A DNA stretch of 64,000 nucleotides from Vannielia litorea (GCF_019801175.1 NZ_JAHVJR010000002.1:1-64000), one strand, 5' to 3'; positions 8,188 to 16,651 are shown, counted from the stretch's first letter. Numbers and translations: made by a program. Notes: generated from the letters alone by a model not told the origin.

Positions 8188-8735
8188 CCTTCGAGGCGCC
8201 TTTGCCCCCGGTGCTGCGCGCCGGACGGGCCGAGGACGCGCGGGCGCTGGCCACCCTTCACGTTGAAGTCTGGCGCGAGACCTATGCCGGAATCGCGCCG
8301 CCCGAGGCGATGGCCCGCCTCGACGAGGCGCATCGGCTGCCGTTCTGGCAGGCCCTCCTCGCCGGGGGCGTGCCTCAGAGCGGCGCCATCGTGGCCTGCC
8401 GGGGCGTTACGCTGCTGGGGGTGGTGAGCTTCGCGCCTGCGTCGCAGGCCGCCCATGACGGCGCCACCGAGATCACCCATCTCTATGTGCGCCGGTCGGC
8501 GCGCGGCACCGGCCTCGGGGCGCGTCTGCTCTTGGCGGCGCTGGAGCGGATCGCGGCCGAGGGCGGCGCGGCGGCGGCGCTCTCCGTCGTGGCCGAGAAC
8601 GCCCGCGCCCGCGCCTTCTATGCCCGGATGGGCGGCACCGAGGCGCGACAGTTCACCGATCCGGGGCCGCTCTGGCGCTCGACCAACATCGTGGTGCGCT
8701 GGTCGCTGTCCCGCGACGGGGCAGGCGCGGCATGA
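8184..8735 (+). CDS. GNAT family N-acetyltransferase
   Basis: The 183-aa protein has a GNAT domain with the acetyl-CoA loop ARGTGLGARLLLAAL and the downstream AENARARAFYARMGG. The N-terminus LRAGRAEDARALATLHVEVWRETYAG is typical of the RimI-like branch. It starts at a GTG overlapping the stop of the Hint protein (GTGA) and ends overlapping the ATG of the next gene, so the three genes look co-translated. The substrate cannot be told from sequence. Confidence 0.88.
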   Translation: MTFEAPLPPVLRAGRAEDARALATLHVEVWRETYAGIAPPEAMARLDEAHRLPFWQALLAGGVPQSGAIVACRGVTLLGVVSFAPASQAAHDGATEITHLYVRRSARGTGLGARLLLAALERIAAEGGAAAALSVVAENARARAFYARMGGTEARQFTDPGPLWRSTNIVVRWSLSRDGAGAA

Positions 8736-9211
8736 GGCGGCGGGCCGCGCCTCTGGCGGCCAACCGGCGCACGGGCATCCTCTGGGCCTTCTCGGCGGTC
8801 TGGCTGGGGATGCTCGGCTTGGTGACGGTCGCGATCCTGCGCGACGGGCCGCCCGAGGGCTATCCGCCGGAGCTGATCCGCGCCCTGCTGGGCCTGTTCT
8901 GGATCGGCGGCCTCTGTCTGGTGGCCCTATGCGCCCATATGCCCATGTTCCTTGCAACGGCCACGCCGGAAGGCCGCCTGCGGTTGACCTGGCGCTATCC
9001 GCACCGGCGCAGGCGGCAGGAGCACGAGGCGGCGGCGCTTGCCCTGCCCCCAGTGGAGGCGCGAACAGACAGCGACGGCGAAGCACAGTATCGGGCGGTG
9101 CTGCTGCTGCCCGACGGCTCGGAGTTCGTGCTGGCCGAGGGCCGCTCCCGCGAGGCCTGCGCGGAGGCGCGTCACCGGGTGGTGGCGGCCTTTCCCGCCC
9201 TCGGCGGTTGA
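8732..9211 (+). CDS. Hypothetical membrane protein with two N-terminal membrane helices
   Basis: I do not recognise this 159-aa protein. Two hydrophobic helices are visible at about 15-38 (ILWAFSAVWLGMLGLVTVAI) and 48-72. A basic stretch (RYPHRRRRQEH) and a soluble C-terminal domain with YRAVLLLPDGSEFVLAEG follow. The positive-inside pattern places the C-terminal domain in the cytoplasm. Its ATG overlaps the stop of the GNAT gene (ATGA), so the two are coupled. Confidence 0.7.
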   Translation: MRRRAAPLAANRRTGILWAFSAVWLGMLGLVTVAILRDGPPEGYPPELIRALLGLFWIGGLCLVALCAHMPMFLATATPEGRLRLTWRYPHRRRRQEHEAAALALPPVEARTDSDGEAQYRAVLLLPDGSEFVLAEGRSREACAEARHRVVAAFPALGG

Positions 9212-9220
9212 GCGCCATGC

Positions 9221-9246
9221 AAAAAGGGCGCCCCGGTGGGACGCCC
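9221..9246 (-). terminator. Rho-independent terminator of the 9273-9767 gene
   Basis: Bases 9226-9234 and 9238-9246 form a GC-rich stem (GGGCG, one mismatch, CCC / GGG, CGCCC) with a GGT loop. On the minus strand it is followed by TTTTT (9225-9221), the expected order for a transcript coming from 9767. It lies between two convergent genes. Confidence 0.7.
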
Positions 9247-9272
9247 CTCGTGTTTCGGCTAGGGCAGGAGGT

Positions 9273-9767
9273 TCAGCCGCCGCCCAGCGCGCTCGCCACC
9301 GACTTGTTCGGCGCGGCCTTCTTCTTGGCGCCCGAGGTCGCGCTGCGCACACTGGCGGTGCTTTCCTTGCGACCGGTCACCTGGTTCACGCCCTTGCTGC
9401 GGGCGGCCTCGGCCTCCCGCTGGGCTTTCAGGCGGGCAAAGTCCCTGCGGTGCGCGTCTTCCGGCTGGTAGCCGAACCACATGCGGATGCGGGTCCAGAG
9501 GCTGGGCTTCTTGCGCTGGATGGTGATCGTCTTGTCGCCGCCGACCCGGCTCGAGGTCTTGGTCGACTTGATCACACTGCCGCCCGAGTAGCCGCTCGAG
9601 GCGGTGCTGCGCGGGGCTGGCGTGGTCTCTTCCGCCGCGGCGTAATCCTCGCCCTCGTAGGGGCCCATCGCCGTGTCCACCGCCTTCATCGTGGAGTATT
9701 GCATAAAGCCGATCCCGCCCATCACGGCCAGAACCACCACTATCAGGATTATTCGAACAGCTGCCAT
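9273..9767 (-). CDS. Hypothetical protein with a single N-terminal membrane anchor
   Basis: The 164-aa protein is not recognised. It has one N-terminal hydrophobic helix (VRIILIVVVLAVMGGIGFM, about 4-22), then a low-complexity Ser/Thr/Gly region, a basic and aromatic patch KKPSLWTRIRMWFGY, and a Lys/Ala/Ser-rich tail. It may be an inner-membrane or periplasmic anchored protein. The next minus-strand gene upstream encodes another single-helix protein with a disordered tail, so the two may act together. Confidence 0.65.
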   Translation of the reverse strand: MAAVRIILIVVVLAVMGGIGFMQYSTMKAVDTAMGPYEGEDYAAAEETTPAPRSTASSGYSGGSVIKSTKTSSRVGGDKTITIQRKKPSLWTRIRMWFGYQPEDAHRRDFARLKAQREAEAARSKGVNQVTGRKESTASVRSATSGAKKKAAPNKSVASALGGG

Positions 9768-9886
9768 CTCGTGCCTGCCTTTCCGCTCACGACGGGCCCC
9801 CGGCCCGCTTGCTCACCCTTGTGTCCGGCCCGGGCACCGCGCCCCAGCCTCCAGTGTGCTCTCTCTCGTCGCGGCCCGCGCCCGGC

Positions 9887-10315
9887 TCAATCGCCGACCC
9901 GAACCACCTTTCTTTGCGCCACGGGCGGCTGGTAGGCCTCCGGGGCTTGCTTTGTTTTCCGGGTCACCGTGCGGAGGCCGCCGGTGGCCGATGTGCGCGG
10001 GGCATAGCTGCCCGCGTCGGTGGTCGCGCCGCTGCCGCTGTCGTTGCTCAGCCTGCGCTCGCTGGCGCTGGCCCCGCCCGCCTGCGGCATCCCGCTGGCC
10101 TGTGGCAACCGGCTGGTCACCACCGGATCGGATGGCGGCCCATCCATCACCGGGCTGCGCGGGGCAAAGGGGCTCTCCTGCTCCACACCCAAGGTCAGCT
10201 CTGCGAGGTATCCCGGCTCCGTGGCGAACTTGTAGCCCAGCCACACCGCACCCAGAATGCACGCCACCATCACGAGGTTCGCGACCCACTTGATTGCGGC
10301 TATCGACTCTTTCAT
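9887..10315 (-). CDS. Hypothetical protein with a single N-terminal membrane anchor
   Basis: The 142-aa protein is not recognised. The ATG at 10315 begins MKESIAAIKWVANLVMVACI, a membrane helix after a short charged start; the frame stays open 22 codons further upstream, but that extension does not look like protein. The rest is rich in Pro, Ser, Gly and Thr and probably disordered, with a basic C-terminus. It resembles the neighbouring 9273-9767 product in layout but not in sequence. The 119-bp gap between them holds a short CGGGCC/GGCCCG hairpin at 9793-9807. Confidence 0.6.
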   Translation of the reverse strand: MKESIAAIKWVANLVMVACILGAVWLGYKFATEPGYLAELTLGVEQESPFAPRSPVMDGPPSDPVVTSRLPQASGMPQAGGASASERRLSNDSGSGATTDAGSYAPRTSATGGLRTVTRKTKQAPEAYQPPVAQRKVVRVGD

Positions 10316-10423
10316 GGGTGCCCTGGCCCTCACTTCACTCGCATTCAATCTACGAGCGAAAACAGGGCACAAATGGGGCAAGCCTGAGAAAATGCTGGGG
10401 TTTTCGTTTCGGGTGCGGCGGAC

Positions 10424-11434
10424 CTAAAGCCCCGGCACGTAGCCATGCCCCGCCGCCCAGAGCGCCAGCGCCAAAAGCGCGACCAGCGCGCCCGAGGCCC
10501 CCAGCGCCACCCGGACCGATGTCTTGTGATCCGAGCTTTCCCACCGGCGCGGGCGGATGCCCTTGGCGAGGAAGACGACCTGCGCCGCAAGGTTGATGGC
10601 AACGATATTGGTCACCACCGTCGCCAGCGCCCGCAGCGCGTTGGGGATATCCCATATACCCACGAAAAGGCCAAAGGCGGCGAGCGGCGGCAGCAGCGCA
10701 GCCGCCACCATCACGCCCACAAGCCCCGTGGTCTGCCCGCCCGAAAGCATCAGTGCCGCCGCCGCGCCGCCTGCCAGCGGCAGCGCCACGGTCTCAAGGC
10801 TGAGCACGCCGGAGAAATCCATCATCGAGGTGTCCGGGTAGGAGCCCGGCAGGATCAACCCAAGCGCGATGCCCACCACCACGGCCACCCCCAGCCCCGC
10901 GCCCAAGGCCTTCACCGCGACCCCAAGGAGCGAGAAGTTCCCCAGCGCCGAGCCGAAGGCAAAGGCCATGATCGGCCCGAGCAAGGGCGCAATCACCATC
11001 GCCCCGATCACCACCGCCACCTGCCCCTGGCTGAGGCCGATGGCCGCCACCAGCGCTGCCAGCGCGGTCATCACCAGGTAATCCAGCGTCAGCGCCGTGC
11101 CCTGCCGCACCTCGCGATAAATCTCCTCCCGCGCGTTCACCGTCTCCTTCTGCGCGCGGCGGTCCTCCTCCTCCTCGTCATCGAGTTCCGGCAGGCTCGC
11201 CTCGGTCGGCAGGCTGAACAGCCGCCAGCCGTCCTGCCCCTCCAGCGCATCGCTGATGGCGTCCATCACCTCCTGCGCATCGGCCTTGAAGAGGGCCACG
11301 TAGAGCGTCTGCCGCCCCTCCTCCTCGTCATAGGGCAGCCGCCACCACTGGTCGGGCGGGAGCTCCTCAAGGCAGCCCGCCACCTCGTCGATCTGCTCCA
11401 CCGAGCCGATCACCTGAAGCAGCCGGTCGGCCAT
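10424..11434 (-). CDS. DUF389 (TIGR00341) family membrane protein
   Basis: The 336-aa protein matches the DUF389 family of unknown function. A soluble N-terminal domain (about 1-105) is followed by about six to seven membrane helices. The family signature VIGAMVIAPLLGPIMAFAFG is present, as is VVVGIALGLILPG. The region joining the two parts is strongly acidic (LDDEEEEDRRAQ). Its start touches the stop of the small upstream gene at 11434, so the two are probably one operon. Transport is often suggested for the family but is not shown. Confidence 0.88.
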   Translation of the reverse strand: MADRLLQVIGSVEQIDEVAGCLEELPPDQWWRLPYDEEEGRQTLYVALFKADAQEVMDAISDALEGQDGWRLFSLPTEASLPELDDEEEEDRRAQKETVNAREEIYREVRQGTALTLDYLVMTALAALVAAIGLSQGQVAVVIGAMVIAPLLGPIMAFAFGSALGNFSLLGVAVKALGAGLGVAVVVGIALGLILPGSYPDTSMMDFSGVLSLETVALPLAGGAAAALMLSGGQTTGLVGVMVAAALLPPLAAFGLFVGIWDIPNALRALATVVTNIVAINLAAQVVFLAKGIRPRRWESSDHKTSVRVALGASGALVALLALALWAAGHGYVPGL

Positions 11435-11790
11435 CAGGCGGCGCCGCCTTCATGGGAGGGTGCCTCGAAAAAGGGCGTCATCTGCGCTACGATCACCGCG
11501 TTCTCCGCCAGCGCCCGCGCCATCAGCTCGCGCTCGTCCTCGTCAATCTCGTGGCCCTGCGCCTCGCGCTCCTCCAGCGTGCCGTAGCCGGTCACATCCA
11601 GCGGCGCGAGGTCGGCCTGTTTCAGGATCGCGACGGTCTCCCGCACCGCCTCGGCCTCGTCCACGCCCGCCGCATAGCACATCAGCGCCGCGCCGTGCGC
11701 CCCCTCGGGCAGGCCATCGCCCGCCTTGCGGCCGACTTCGACCAACAGCGTGTAAACCGCCTGCACCTTCTTTTCCTTCCCGCCCGACAT
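11434..11790 (-). CDS. Hypothetical soluble protein upstream of the DUF389 gene
   Basis: The 118-aa protein is mostly helical and acidic, with no signal peptide. It is not recognised. The frame opens at 11808, but the ATG at 11790 (MSGGKEKKVQAVYTLLVE) is preferred because the first six codons repeat the same MSGG start. It overlaps the next gene by one base. This makes functional coupling with the DUF389 membrane protein likely. Confidence 0.65.
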   Translation of the reverse strand: MSGGKEKKVQAVYTLLVEVGRKAGDGLPEGAHGAALMCYAAGVDEAEAVRETVAILKQADLAPLDVTGYGTLEEREAQGHEIDEDERELMARALAENAVIVAQMTPFFEAPSHEGGAA

Positions 11791-11855
11791 CGCATATCCT
11801 CCTGACAAATCTAGGTGTTCCGCCAGATGCGCGAAGTCAAGCAGGAGGAGAGCCG

Positions 11856-12251
11856 ATGAAACGCGTCAAAGACATGGTCGCCGAGGCCAATGCGCAGGTC
11901 GCCCACGCGCCCGCCGCCGATATCATCCCGCAGCACGGGCAGGAGGGGGTCACCTTCGTCGACCTGCGAGACCCCCGCGAACTGGAGCGCGAAGGCATGA
12001 TCCCCGGCGCCTTCCACTGCCCGCGCGGCATGCTCGAATTCTGGATCGACCCAGAGAGCCCCTACGCCAAACCCCAGTTCCAAACGGGCGACCGCTTCGT
12101 CTTCTACTGCGCGTCGGGCTGGCGCTCCGCCCTCTCGGCCCTCGCCGCACAAGAGATGGGGCTCGAAAACGTCAGCCACATCACCGATGGCTTTTCCGGC
12201 TGGAAGGCCAGCGGCGGCCCCGTCGGAGACCGCCCGAAGAAACCGGCCTGA
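11856..12251 (+). CDS. Rhodanese-like domain protein
   Basis: The 131-aa protein is a single rhodanese domain. The substrate loop FYCASGWRSALSA contains the active-site cysteine expected for sulfurtransferases of the GlpE/PspE type, and FVDLRDPRELEREG and ITDGFSGWKASGG are typical rhodanese segments. It would act on thiosulfate or another persulfide donor in the cytoplasm. The ATG at 11856 follows AGGAGGAG at good spacing; the longer upstream frame is not needed. The gene is divergent from 11434-11790. Confidence 0.92.
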   Translation: MKRVKDMVAEANAQVAHAPAADIIPQHGQEGVTFVDLRDPRELEREGMIPGAFHCPRGMLEFWIDPESPYAKPQFQTGDRFVFYCASGWRSALSALAAQEMGLENVSHITDGFSGWKASGGPVGDRPKKPA

Positions 12252-12310
12252 CCGCAGAGAACCCCTACAATTCATCTAAGATTGCCCCCGCCCCTGCTCA
12301 TTTTCTTGCT

Positions 12311-12349
12311 GAAAATACTCCCGGGGGGTGCGGGGGGCTGGCCCCCCGC
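12311..12349. repeat. GC-rich palindromic intergenic element
   Basis: GCGGGGGGC (12330-12338) and GCCCCCCGC (12341-12349) form a perfect stem with a 2-nt loop, preceded by GAAAATACTCCCGGGGGG. It lies in the 179-bp gap between the convergent rhodanese and exchanger genes and may terminate both. From memory, similar AAATACTCC-plus-palindrome elements recur between genes in roseobacters; only one copy is visible here. Confidence 0.5.
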
Positions 12350-12430
12350 TGCACGACGGCGCTGCCAAAGCGATCCGTGGCAAATGGCTCCCCATCCCGC
12401 GACTGGTCCCATCGCCACCGCGACCCCGCC

Positions 12431-13459
12431 TCACGCAAGCACCTCCACCGCCACGGCCCCGCCATAGATCGCCATCATCAGCACGCTCTCGATGCCAATC
12501 CGCGCCGGCCCCTCGCGCTGGCGCAGGATCAACCCGGCCATGAGCACCGCCGTCATCAGCAGCCCGGTGGCGAGCCAGTAGAGGTCACTCAGCCCCACTG
12601 CGTGGTAAAGCGAGCCCTCGCGGTAAGCCACGTCCGAGAACACGAGGAACAGCGTGTCGAAGGTGTTCCCCCCGATGATCCCGCCCACCGCCAGCTGCAA
12701 CGCGCCCCGGCGCACCGCCACCAGCGTCGTCACCAGCTCGGGCAGCGAGGTCACCACCGCCGTCACGAGGCTCCCCACGAGGCTTGAGGCCAGCCCGAAC
12801 CGGGTCACAAACTCCTGCCCGCCCTGCCCGATCACGTAGCCGCACAGGCCCATCGCCGCCGCCAGTGCGGCAAACACCAGCACCGGCCCCCGCGCGCTCT
12901 TGTGCGCATCCGCCGCATCTGCCGGGTCGTCGCGCCGGGTCTCGCCGGTCTCCACCGGCTGCCACATCGGCTCTTCGCGCACCGAGGCCGCCAGCCGCAC
13001 CCCGGCGGCGTAGGCGATGAACAGCACCACCGACACGGGGTGAATGCCAAAATAGGCCACATCCGGCCCCGCCATCGCCGCCACCGGCAGGCCGAGCAGG
13101 ATCAGAAGCATCACGCATTGAAACAGGTTCGCAGGTTCGGCGGCGGCATGTTCAAGGTTGGCCCGCCGGTGCAGCGTGTCCGCAATCGCCAAAAACAGCG
13201 TCTGCGCCGCAATGCCCCCCACCGCGTTGGAAAACGCAAAGGAGGCATCCCCCTGCGCCGCCACGCTCACGCTAACGACCACGCCCGAGAGCGAGGTCGC
13301 CCCGCCCAGCAGCACGCCGCCCACCAGCGCCTCGCCCATCGCCGTGCGGTCGGCGATGATATCGGCCAGCGCCGTGGCGCGGATCGAGGCCACCACAACA
13401 ATGCTCCCCGCCACCGCAAAGGCGACGAGGAGCCATGTCAGCGATAGGTCTGAGAGCAC
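12431..13459 (-). CDS. Sodium/calcium exchanger family protein (CaCA)
   Basis: The 342-aa membrane protein has about ten hydrophobic helices and two alpha-repeat-like segments: VLLGGATSLSGVVVSVSVAA in the first half and VTSLPELVTTLVAV followed by GGIIGGNTFDTLFLV in the second. The SLPE and GN(T/A)FD motifs are those of the CaCA family, which exchanges Na+ or H+ for Ca2+. The first repeat lacks the usual acidic residue (SLSG instead of SLPE), which is unusual and may affect the ion used. It is 4 bp downstream of the YeaQ-like gene. Confidence 0.85.
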   Translation of the reverse strand: MLSDLSLTWLLVAFAVAGSIVVVASIRATALADIIADRTAMGEALVGGVLLGGATSLSGVVVSVSVAAQGDASFAFSNAVGGIAAQTLFLAIADTLHRRANLEHAAAEPANLFQCVMLLILLGLPVAAMAGPDVAYFGIHPVSVVLFIAYAAGVRLAASVREEPMWQPVETGETRRDDPADAADAHKSARGPVLVFAALAAAMGLCGYVIGQGGQEFVTRFGLASSLVGSLVTAVVTSLPELVTTLVAVRRGALQLAVGGIIGGNTFDTLFLVFSDVAYREGSLYHAVGLSDLYWLATGLLMTAVLMAGLILRQREGPARIGIESVLMMAIYGGAVAVEVLA

Positions 13460-13463
13460 GCCG

Positions 13464-13715
13464 TCAGGAGCGGCGCGCGATGGCCCGGAAGCCGAAGATC
13501 AGCAGGCAGGCGCCCGCGATCCCCACGATCAGCTGCGGTACCACCCGTTCGGCGGCATAGATGCCCAGCAGTTGCAGCAGCAGGTTCAGCACCAGCGCGC
13601 CGACGATGCCGAGCACGATATTGGTGATGAGGCCCGTATCGGCCTTCATGATCATCGAGGCGATCCAGCCCGCGAGGCCCCCGATGATGATCGAGAGAAT
13701 AAGTCCAAGTCCCAT
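13464..13715 (-). CDS. GlsB/YeaQ/YmgE family stress-response membrane protein
   Basis: The 83-aa protein has three hydrophobic segments and the family pattern GLILSIIIGGLAGWIAS, then NIVLGIVGALVLNLLL. This family (Transgly_assoc) comprises small inner-membrane proteins often induced by stress; the biochemical role is unknown. The frame starts at 13736, but the ATG at 13715 (MGLGLILSI) agrees with family length. It is 4 bp upstream of the exchanger gene and probably co-transcribed with it. Confidence 0.88.
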   Translation of the reverse strand: MGLGLILSIIIGGLAGWIASMIMKADTGLITNIVLGIVGALVLNLLLQLLGIYAAERVVPQLIVGIAGACLLIFGFRAIARRS

Positions 13716-13825
13716 TGTTCCGTCCTTTCCGGTCAACAGCGTGTTACCGCTTTAACCGGGCAGGGCAGCGCACGGTTCCCTTGGGGGCGTCCGATGGTTG
13801 GGCAACCTGCCAACCACACCCGCCG

Positions 13826-14695
13826 TCAGGCCACATCCTCCCAAGGCAGCATCACCGCACTCTCCGCGATCTTCCGTGGCATCCACTCAAAGTAAGGGTC
13901 CCAGTAACCCGGCACCTCGCGCTCCATCACGTGGCGGATACCTCTCAGGATCGGCCCCCGCATCCGCTCCGGCGCCTCCAGCAGGCGCGCGGCCTGCTTC
14001 ATCCATCGAAACGTCATCTGGTCGAAGTCGCCGCCATAGTGGATGTCATCCAGCACCAGCAGCGCGATGCAAGGCAACCATGTGGCGCCAGTGTCTGGGT
14101 CGTGCCCCGTGAGCTCCACCACCTCCGCCGGATACCACCGTTCCCCCTTCGGAAAGCGGCAGTCCTCCGCGTCCAGCACCGCCCTGAGCGCCTCGGCGTG
14201 GCGCGCCGCATCCATCCCGTAATCCGCATGGGCCACCGCATCGACCATGCCGCGCAGCTCCCGCGCGATCTGCATCAGCGGCGGGATGACCTTCTCTTTA
14301 GGCAGGCTCGTCACAAGCTCCGGCAGCGCCACGCCCAGATCATGCGCCTCATCCGCTGCGTGAAGCCCCCGCGCCAGCGCCGCCCGCCGCGCGCCCGGCT
14401 GGCTGTCGACAGGCAGGCCCTCCGGCGCGAAGCCGATCTGCCCATGCACCGCATCGCCAATGAGCAGCGCCATCGCATATCCCGCCAGCTCGGCATCCGC
14501 CCCCCGCGCCAACGCGTCCAGCTCTATGACCTGATCCAGGTAATCCCCGTCGCAGGCGAGCTGAAGATCCGCCTCCAGCGGCACCGCCTTCAACGCCGCC
14601 CCGCCCCGCGCCTCCACCGCAGGCCGCGCCGCCTCCGCCACGCATCGCAGATCATGCAGCACCTGCCGCTTCGGCCAGTCAGAAAAGCCGATCAT
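13826..14695 (-). CDS. Hypothetical protein downstream of dapD
   Basis: The 289-aa soluble protein has no signal peptide and is not recognised. It is rich in Ala, Arg, Glu and Leu, mostly helical by composition, with conserved-looking aromatic stretches near the end (VPGYWDPYFEWMPRKIAESA). It starts at an ATG 27 bp after the dapD stop without a clear Shine-Dalgarno sequence, so coupling to dapD or a hairpin-dependent start is possible. No domain could be assigned. Confidence 0.65.
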   Translation of the reverse strand: MIGFSDWPKRQVLHDLRCVAEAARPAVEARGGAALKAVPLEADLQLACDGDYLDQVIELDALARGADAELAGYAMALLIGDAVHGQIGFAPEGLPVDSQPGARRAALARGLHAADEAHDLGVALPELVTSLPKEKVIPPLMQIARELRGMVDAVAHADYGMDAARHAEALRAVLDAEDCRFPKGERWYPAEVVELTGHDPDTGATWLPCIALLVLDDIHYGGDFDQMTFRWMKQAARLLEAPERMRGPILRGIRHVMEREVPGYWDPYFEWMPRKIAESAVMLPWEDVA

Positions 14696-14699
14696 GCTG

Positions 14700-14726
14700 T
14701 AGGGTGGGTGAAACCCACCACCCTAG
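14700..14726. repeat. Imperfect palindrome overlapping the dapD stop
   Basis: TAGGGTGGGT (14700-14709) pairs with ACCCACC...CCCTA (14713-14725) around a GAA loop, with a 3-nt bulge. It includes the dapD stop codon and lies 4 bp upstream of the hypothetical gene at 13826-14695. GGGTGGGTGAAACCCACC-type elements are common bacterial intergenic repeats; only this copy is seen here. Confidence 0.5.
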
Positions 14727-15550
14727 TCGCGCAGCAGTTCGTTGATCCCGGTCTTCGAGCGGGTCTTCTCGTCCACCCGCTTAACGATCACCGCGCAGTA
14801 GAGGTTCAGGTTGTTCTTCGTCGGCATCGAGCCCGAGACCACCACCGAATAGGGCGGCACCTCGCCATACATCACCTCGCCGGTCTCCCGGTCCACGATC
14901 TTGGTGCTCTGGCCGATGTACACGCCCATCCCCAGCACCGAACCCTCACGGATGATGCAGCCTTCCACCACCTCCGAGCGCGCCCCGATGAAGCAGTTGT
15001 CCTCGATGATCGTCGGCCCCGCCTGCATCGGCTCCAGCACGCCGCCAATGCCCACGCCGCCGCTCAGGTGGACGCCCTTGCCGATCTGCGCGCAGGAGCC
15101 GACCGTGGCCCATGTGTCCACCATCGTGCCCTCGTCCACATAGGCGCCGAGGTTCACGAAAGAGGGCATCAGCACCACGCCCGGCGCGATATAGGCGCTC
15201 TTGCGCACTACCGCATTCGGCACCGCGCGGAAGCCCGCAGCCTTCCACTGATTGTCACCCCAACCCTTGAACTTGCTGTCCACCTTGTCCCACCAGCCGC
15301 CACCCTGCGGCCCGCCGGACTGCTCTTCCATGTCCTTGATCCGGAAGCCCAGCAGCACCGCCTTCTTGGCCCACTGGTTCACATGCCAGGAGCCGTCCGC
15401 CTGCTTCTCCGCCACCCGCAGGCTGCCCCCGTCCAGCGCGTTCAGCGTGTCCTCGATCGCCTCGCGGGTCTCGCCCGTGGTCTGCGGCGTGATCTGGTCA
15501 CGCGCCTCCCAGGCGGCTTCGATGGCGGCTTCAAGCTGGGCGTTCGACAT
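14723..15550 (-). CDS. dapD: 2,3,4,5-Tetrahydropyridine-2,6-dicarboxylate N-succinyltransferase
   Basis: The 275-aa enzyme transfers succinyl from succinyl-CoA to tetrahydrodipicolinate in lysine and meso-DAP synthesis. After an N-terminal helical domain, the left-handed beta helix is visible as hexapeptide repeats around APGVVLMPSFVNLGAYVDEG, then GVGIGGVLEPMQAGPTIIED. The C-terminal NLYCAVIVKRVDEKTRSKTG is typical of DapD. Length is normal. Its pathway partner dapE is 8.4 kb away on the same strand. Confidence 0.96.
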   Translation of the reverse strand: MSNAQLEAAIEAAWEARDQITPQTTGETREAIEDTLNALDGGSLRVAEKQADGSWHVNQWAKKAVLLGFRIKDMEEQSGGPQGGGWWDKVDSKFKGWGDNQWKAAGFRAVPNAVVRKSAYIAPGVVLMPSFVNLGAYVDEGTMVDTWATVGSCAQIGKGVHLSGGVGIGGVLEPMQAGPTIIEDNCFIGARSEVVEGCIIREGSVLGMGVYIGQSTKIVDRETGEVMYGEVPPYSVVVSGSMPTKNNLNLYCAVIVKRVDEKTRSKTGINELLRD

Positions 15551-15811
15551 GGGGGCATCCTCCGAGAAATGGTCGCGCCCGTCTTAGCTGGTCCCGGCGC
15601 GGAATCAAGGCGAAGCCGCCGCGCAGCGCCAGTCCGCCCCACCGGGCTGGCGCTTCATCGACGTCGCGCCGACCCCAGAGGTCCGATGACCACGGCACCA
15701 TAAAGCACACCCGACCAACCGTTGCAGCGCCACCCCGCGGACTGGCCCTGCCCGCCTTCCCTCTCCACCCCGCCCGCGATAGCCTCCCCCCGAACAAGGG
15801 AAGGACGACCA

Positions 15812-16651
15812 ATGAACGACGCCAGCCGCTTCCGCGACGCCGGAGAAGACAAGCGCACCGCCCACGAGGTGCCCGACACGCCGCAAACCCGCGCCCCGGC
15901 CTATACGCTCGCCTTCGCCGATGAAGACTTCCTCTGCCGCGACGAGCTGCGCCCCGTCCGCCTCCAGCTCGAACTGCTCAAGCCCGAACTGCTGATGGAA
16001 GAGCACGGCATCCGCTCCACTGTCGTCCTCTTCGGCGGCGCCCGCATCCCCGAACCGGCCAAGAAAGACACTGCCCGCACCCAGACCCTCGCCGATCTCT
16101 CCGCCTTCTACGATGAGGCCCGCAGCTTCGCCCGGCTGATGACCGAGCGCTCCCTCGCCTCAGGCGGCACCGAGGATGTCATCGTCACCGGCGGCGGGCC
16201 GGGCGTGATGGAGGCCGGCAACCGCGGCGCGGCAGACGCCGGCGGCCACTCCATCGGCCTCAACATCGTGCTGCCCCATGAGCAGGCGCCCAACGAATAC
16301 GTCACGCCCGACCTCTGCTTCAACTTCCACTACTTCGCCATCCGCAAGATGCACTTCCTGATGCGCGCCCGCGCCATCGCCGTCTTCCCCGGCGGCTTCG
16401 GCACGCTGGACGAACTCTTCGAGTCTCTCACCCTCATCCAGACTGGCCGGATGCAAAAGGTGCCCTTCCTGCTGTTCGGCAAAGCCTTCTGGGAAAAAAT
16501 CATCAACTGGGACGCCCTGAAAGACGCAGGCACCATCAGCCCCGAAGACATCGAGCTGTTCAAATTCGTGGACTCCGCGGAAGAGGCCATCGCCGCCATC
16601 GACGGCTGGGAAGGCGCAGGCGAAAAACGAGGCGCCATCCCCGGCCGGTAG
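15812..16651 (+). CDS. LOG family protein (TIGR00730-type)
   Basis: The 279-aa protein has the LOG family nucleotide-binding motifs: LFGGARIPEP, VTGGGPGVMEAGNRGA and FPGGFGTLDELFE. The PGGxGTxxE motif is the catalytic signature of cytokinin riboside 5'-monophosphate phosphoribohydrolases. The N-terminal extension of about 75 residues places it in the longer bacterial branch, whose substrate may be AMP. The ATG at 15812 follows AAGGACGACCA. The 261 bp upstream of it, to the dapD start, shows no further gene. Confidence 0.9.
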   Translation: MNDASRFRDAGEDKRTAHEVPDTPQTRAPAYTLAFADEDFLCRDELRPVRLQLELLKPELLMEEHGIRSTVVLFGGARIPEPAKKDTARTQTLADLSAFYDEARSFARLMTERSLASGGTEDVIVTGGGPGVMEAGNRGAADAGGHSIGLNIVLPHEQAPNEYVTPDLCFNFHYFAIRKMHFLMRARAIAVFPGGFGTLDELFESLTLIQTGRMQKVPFLLFGKAFWEKIINWDALKDAGTISPEDIELFKFVDSAEEAIAAIDGWEGAGEKRGAIPGR

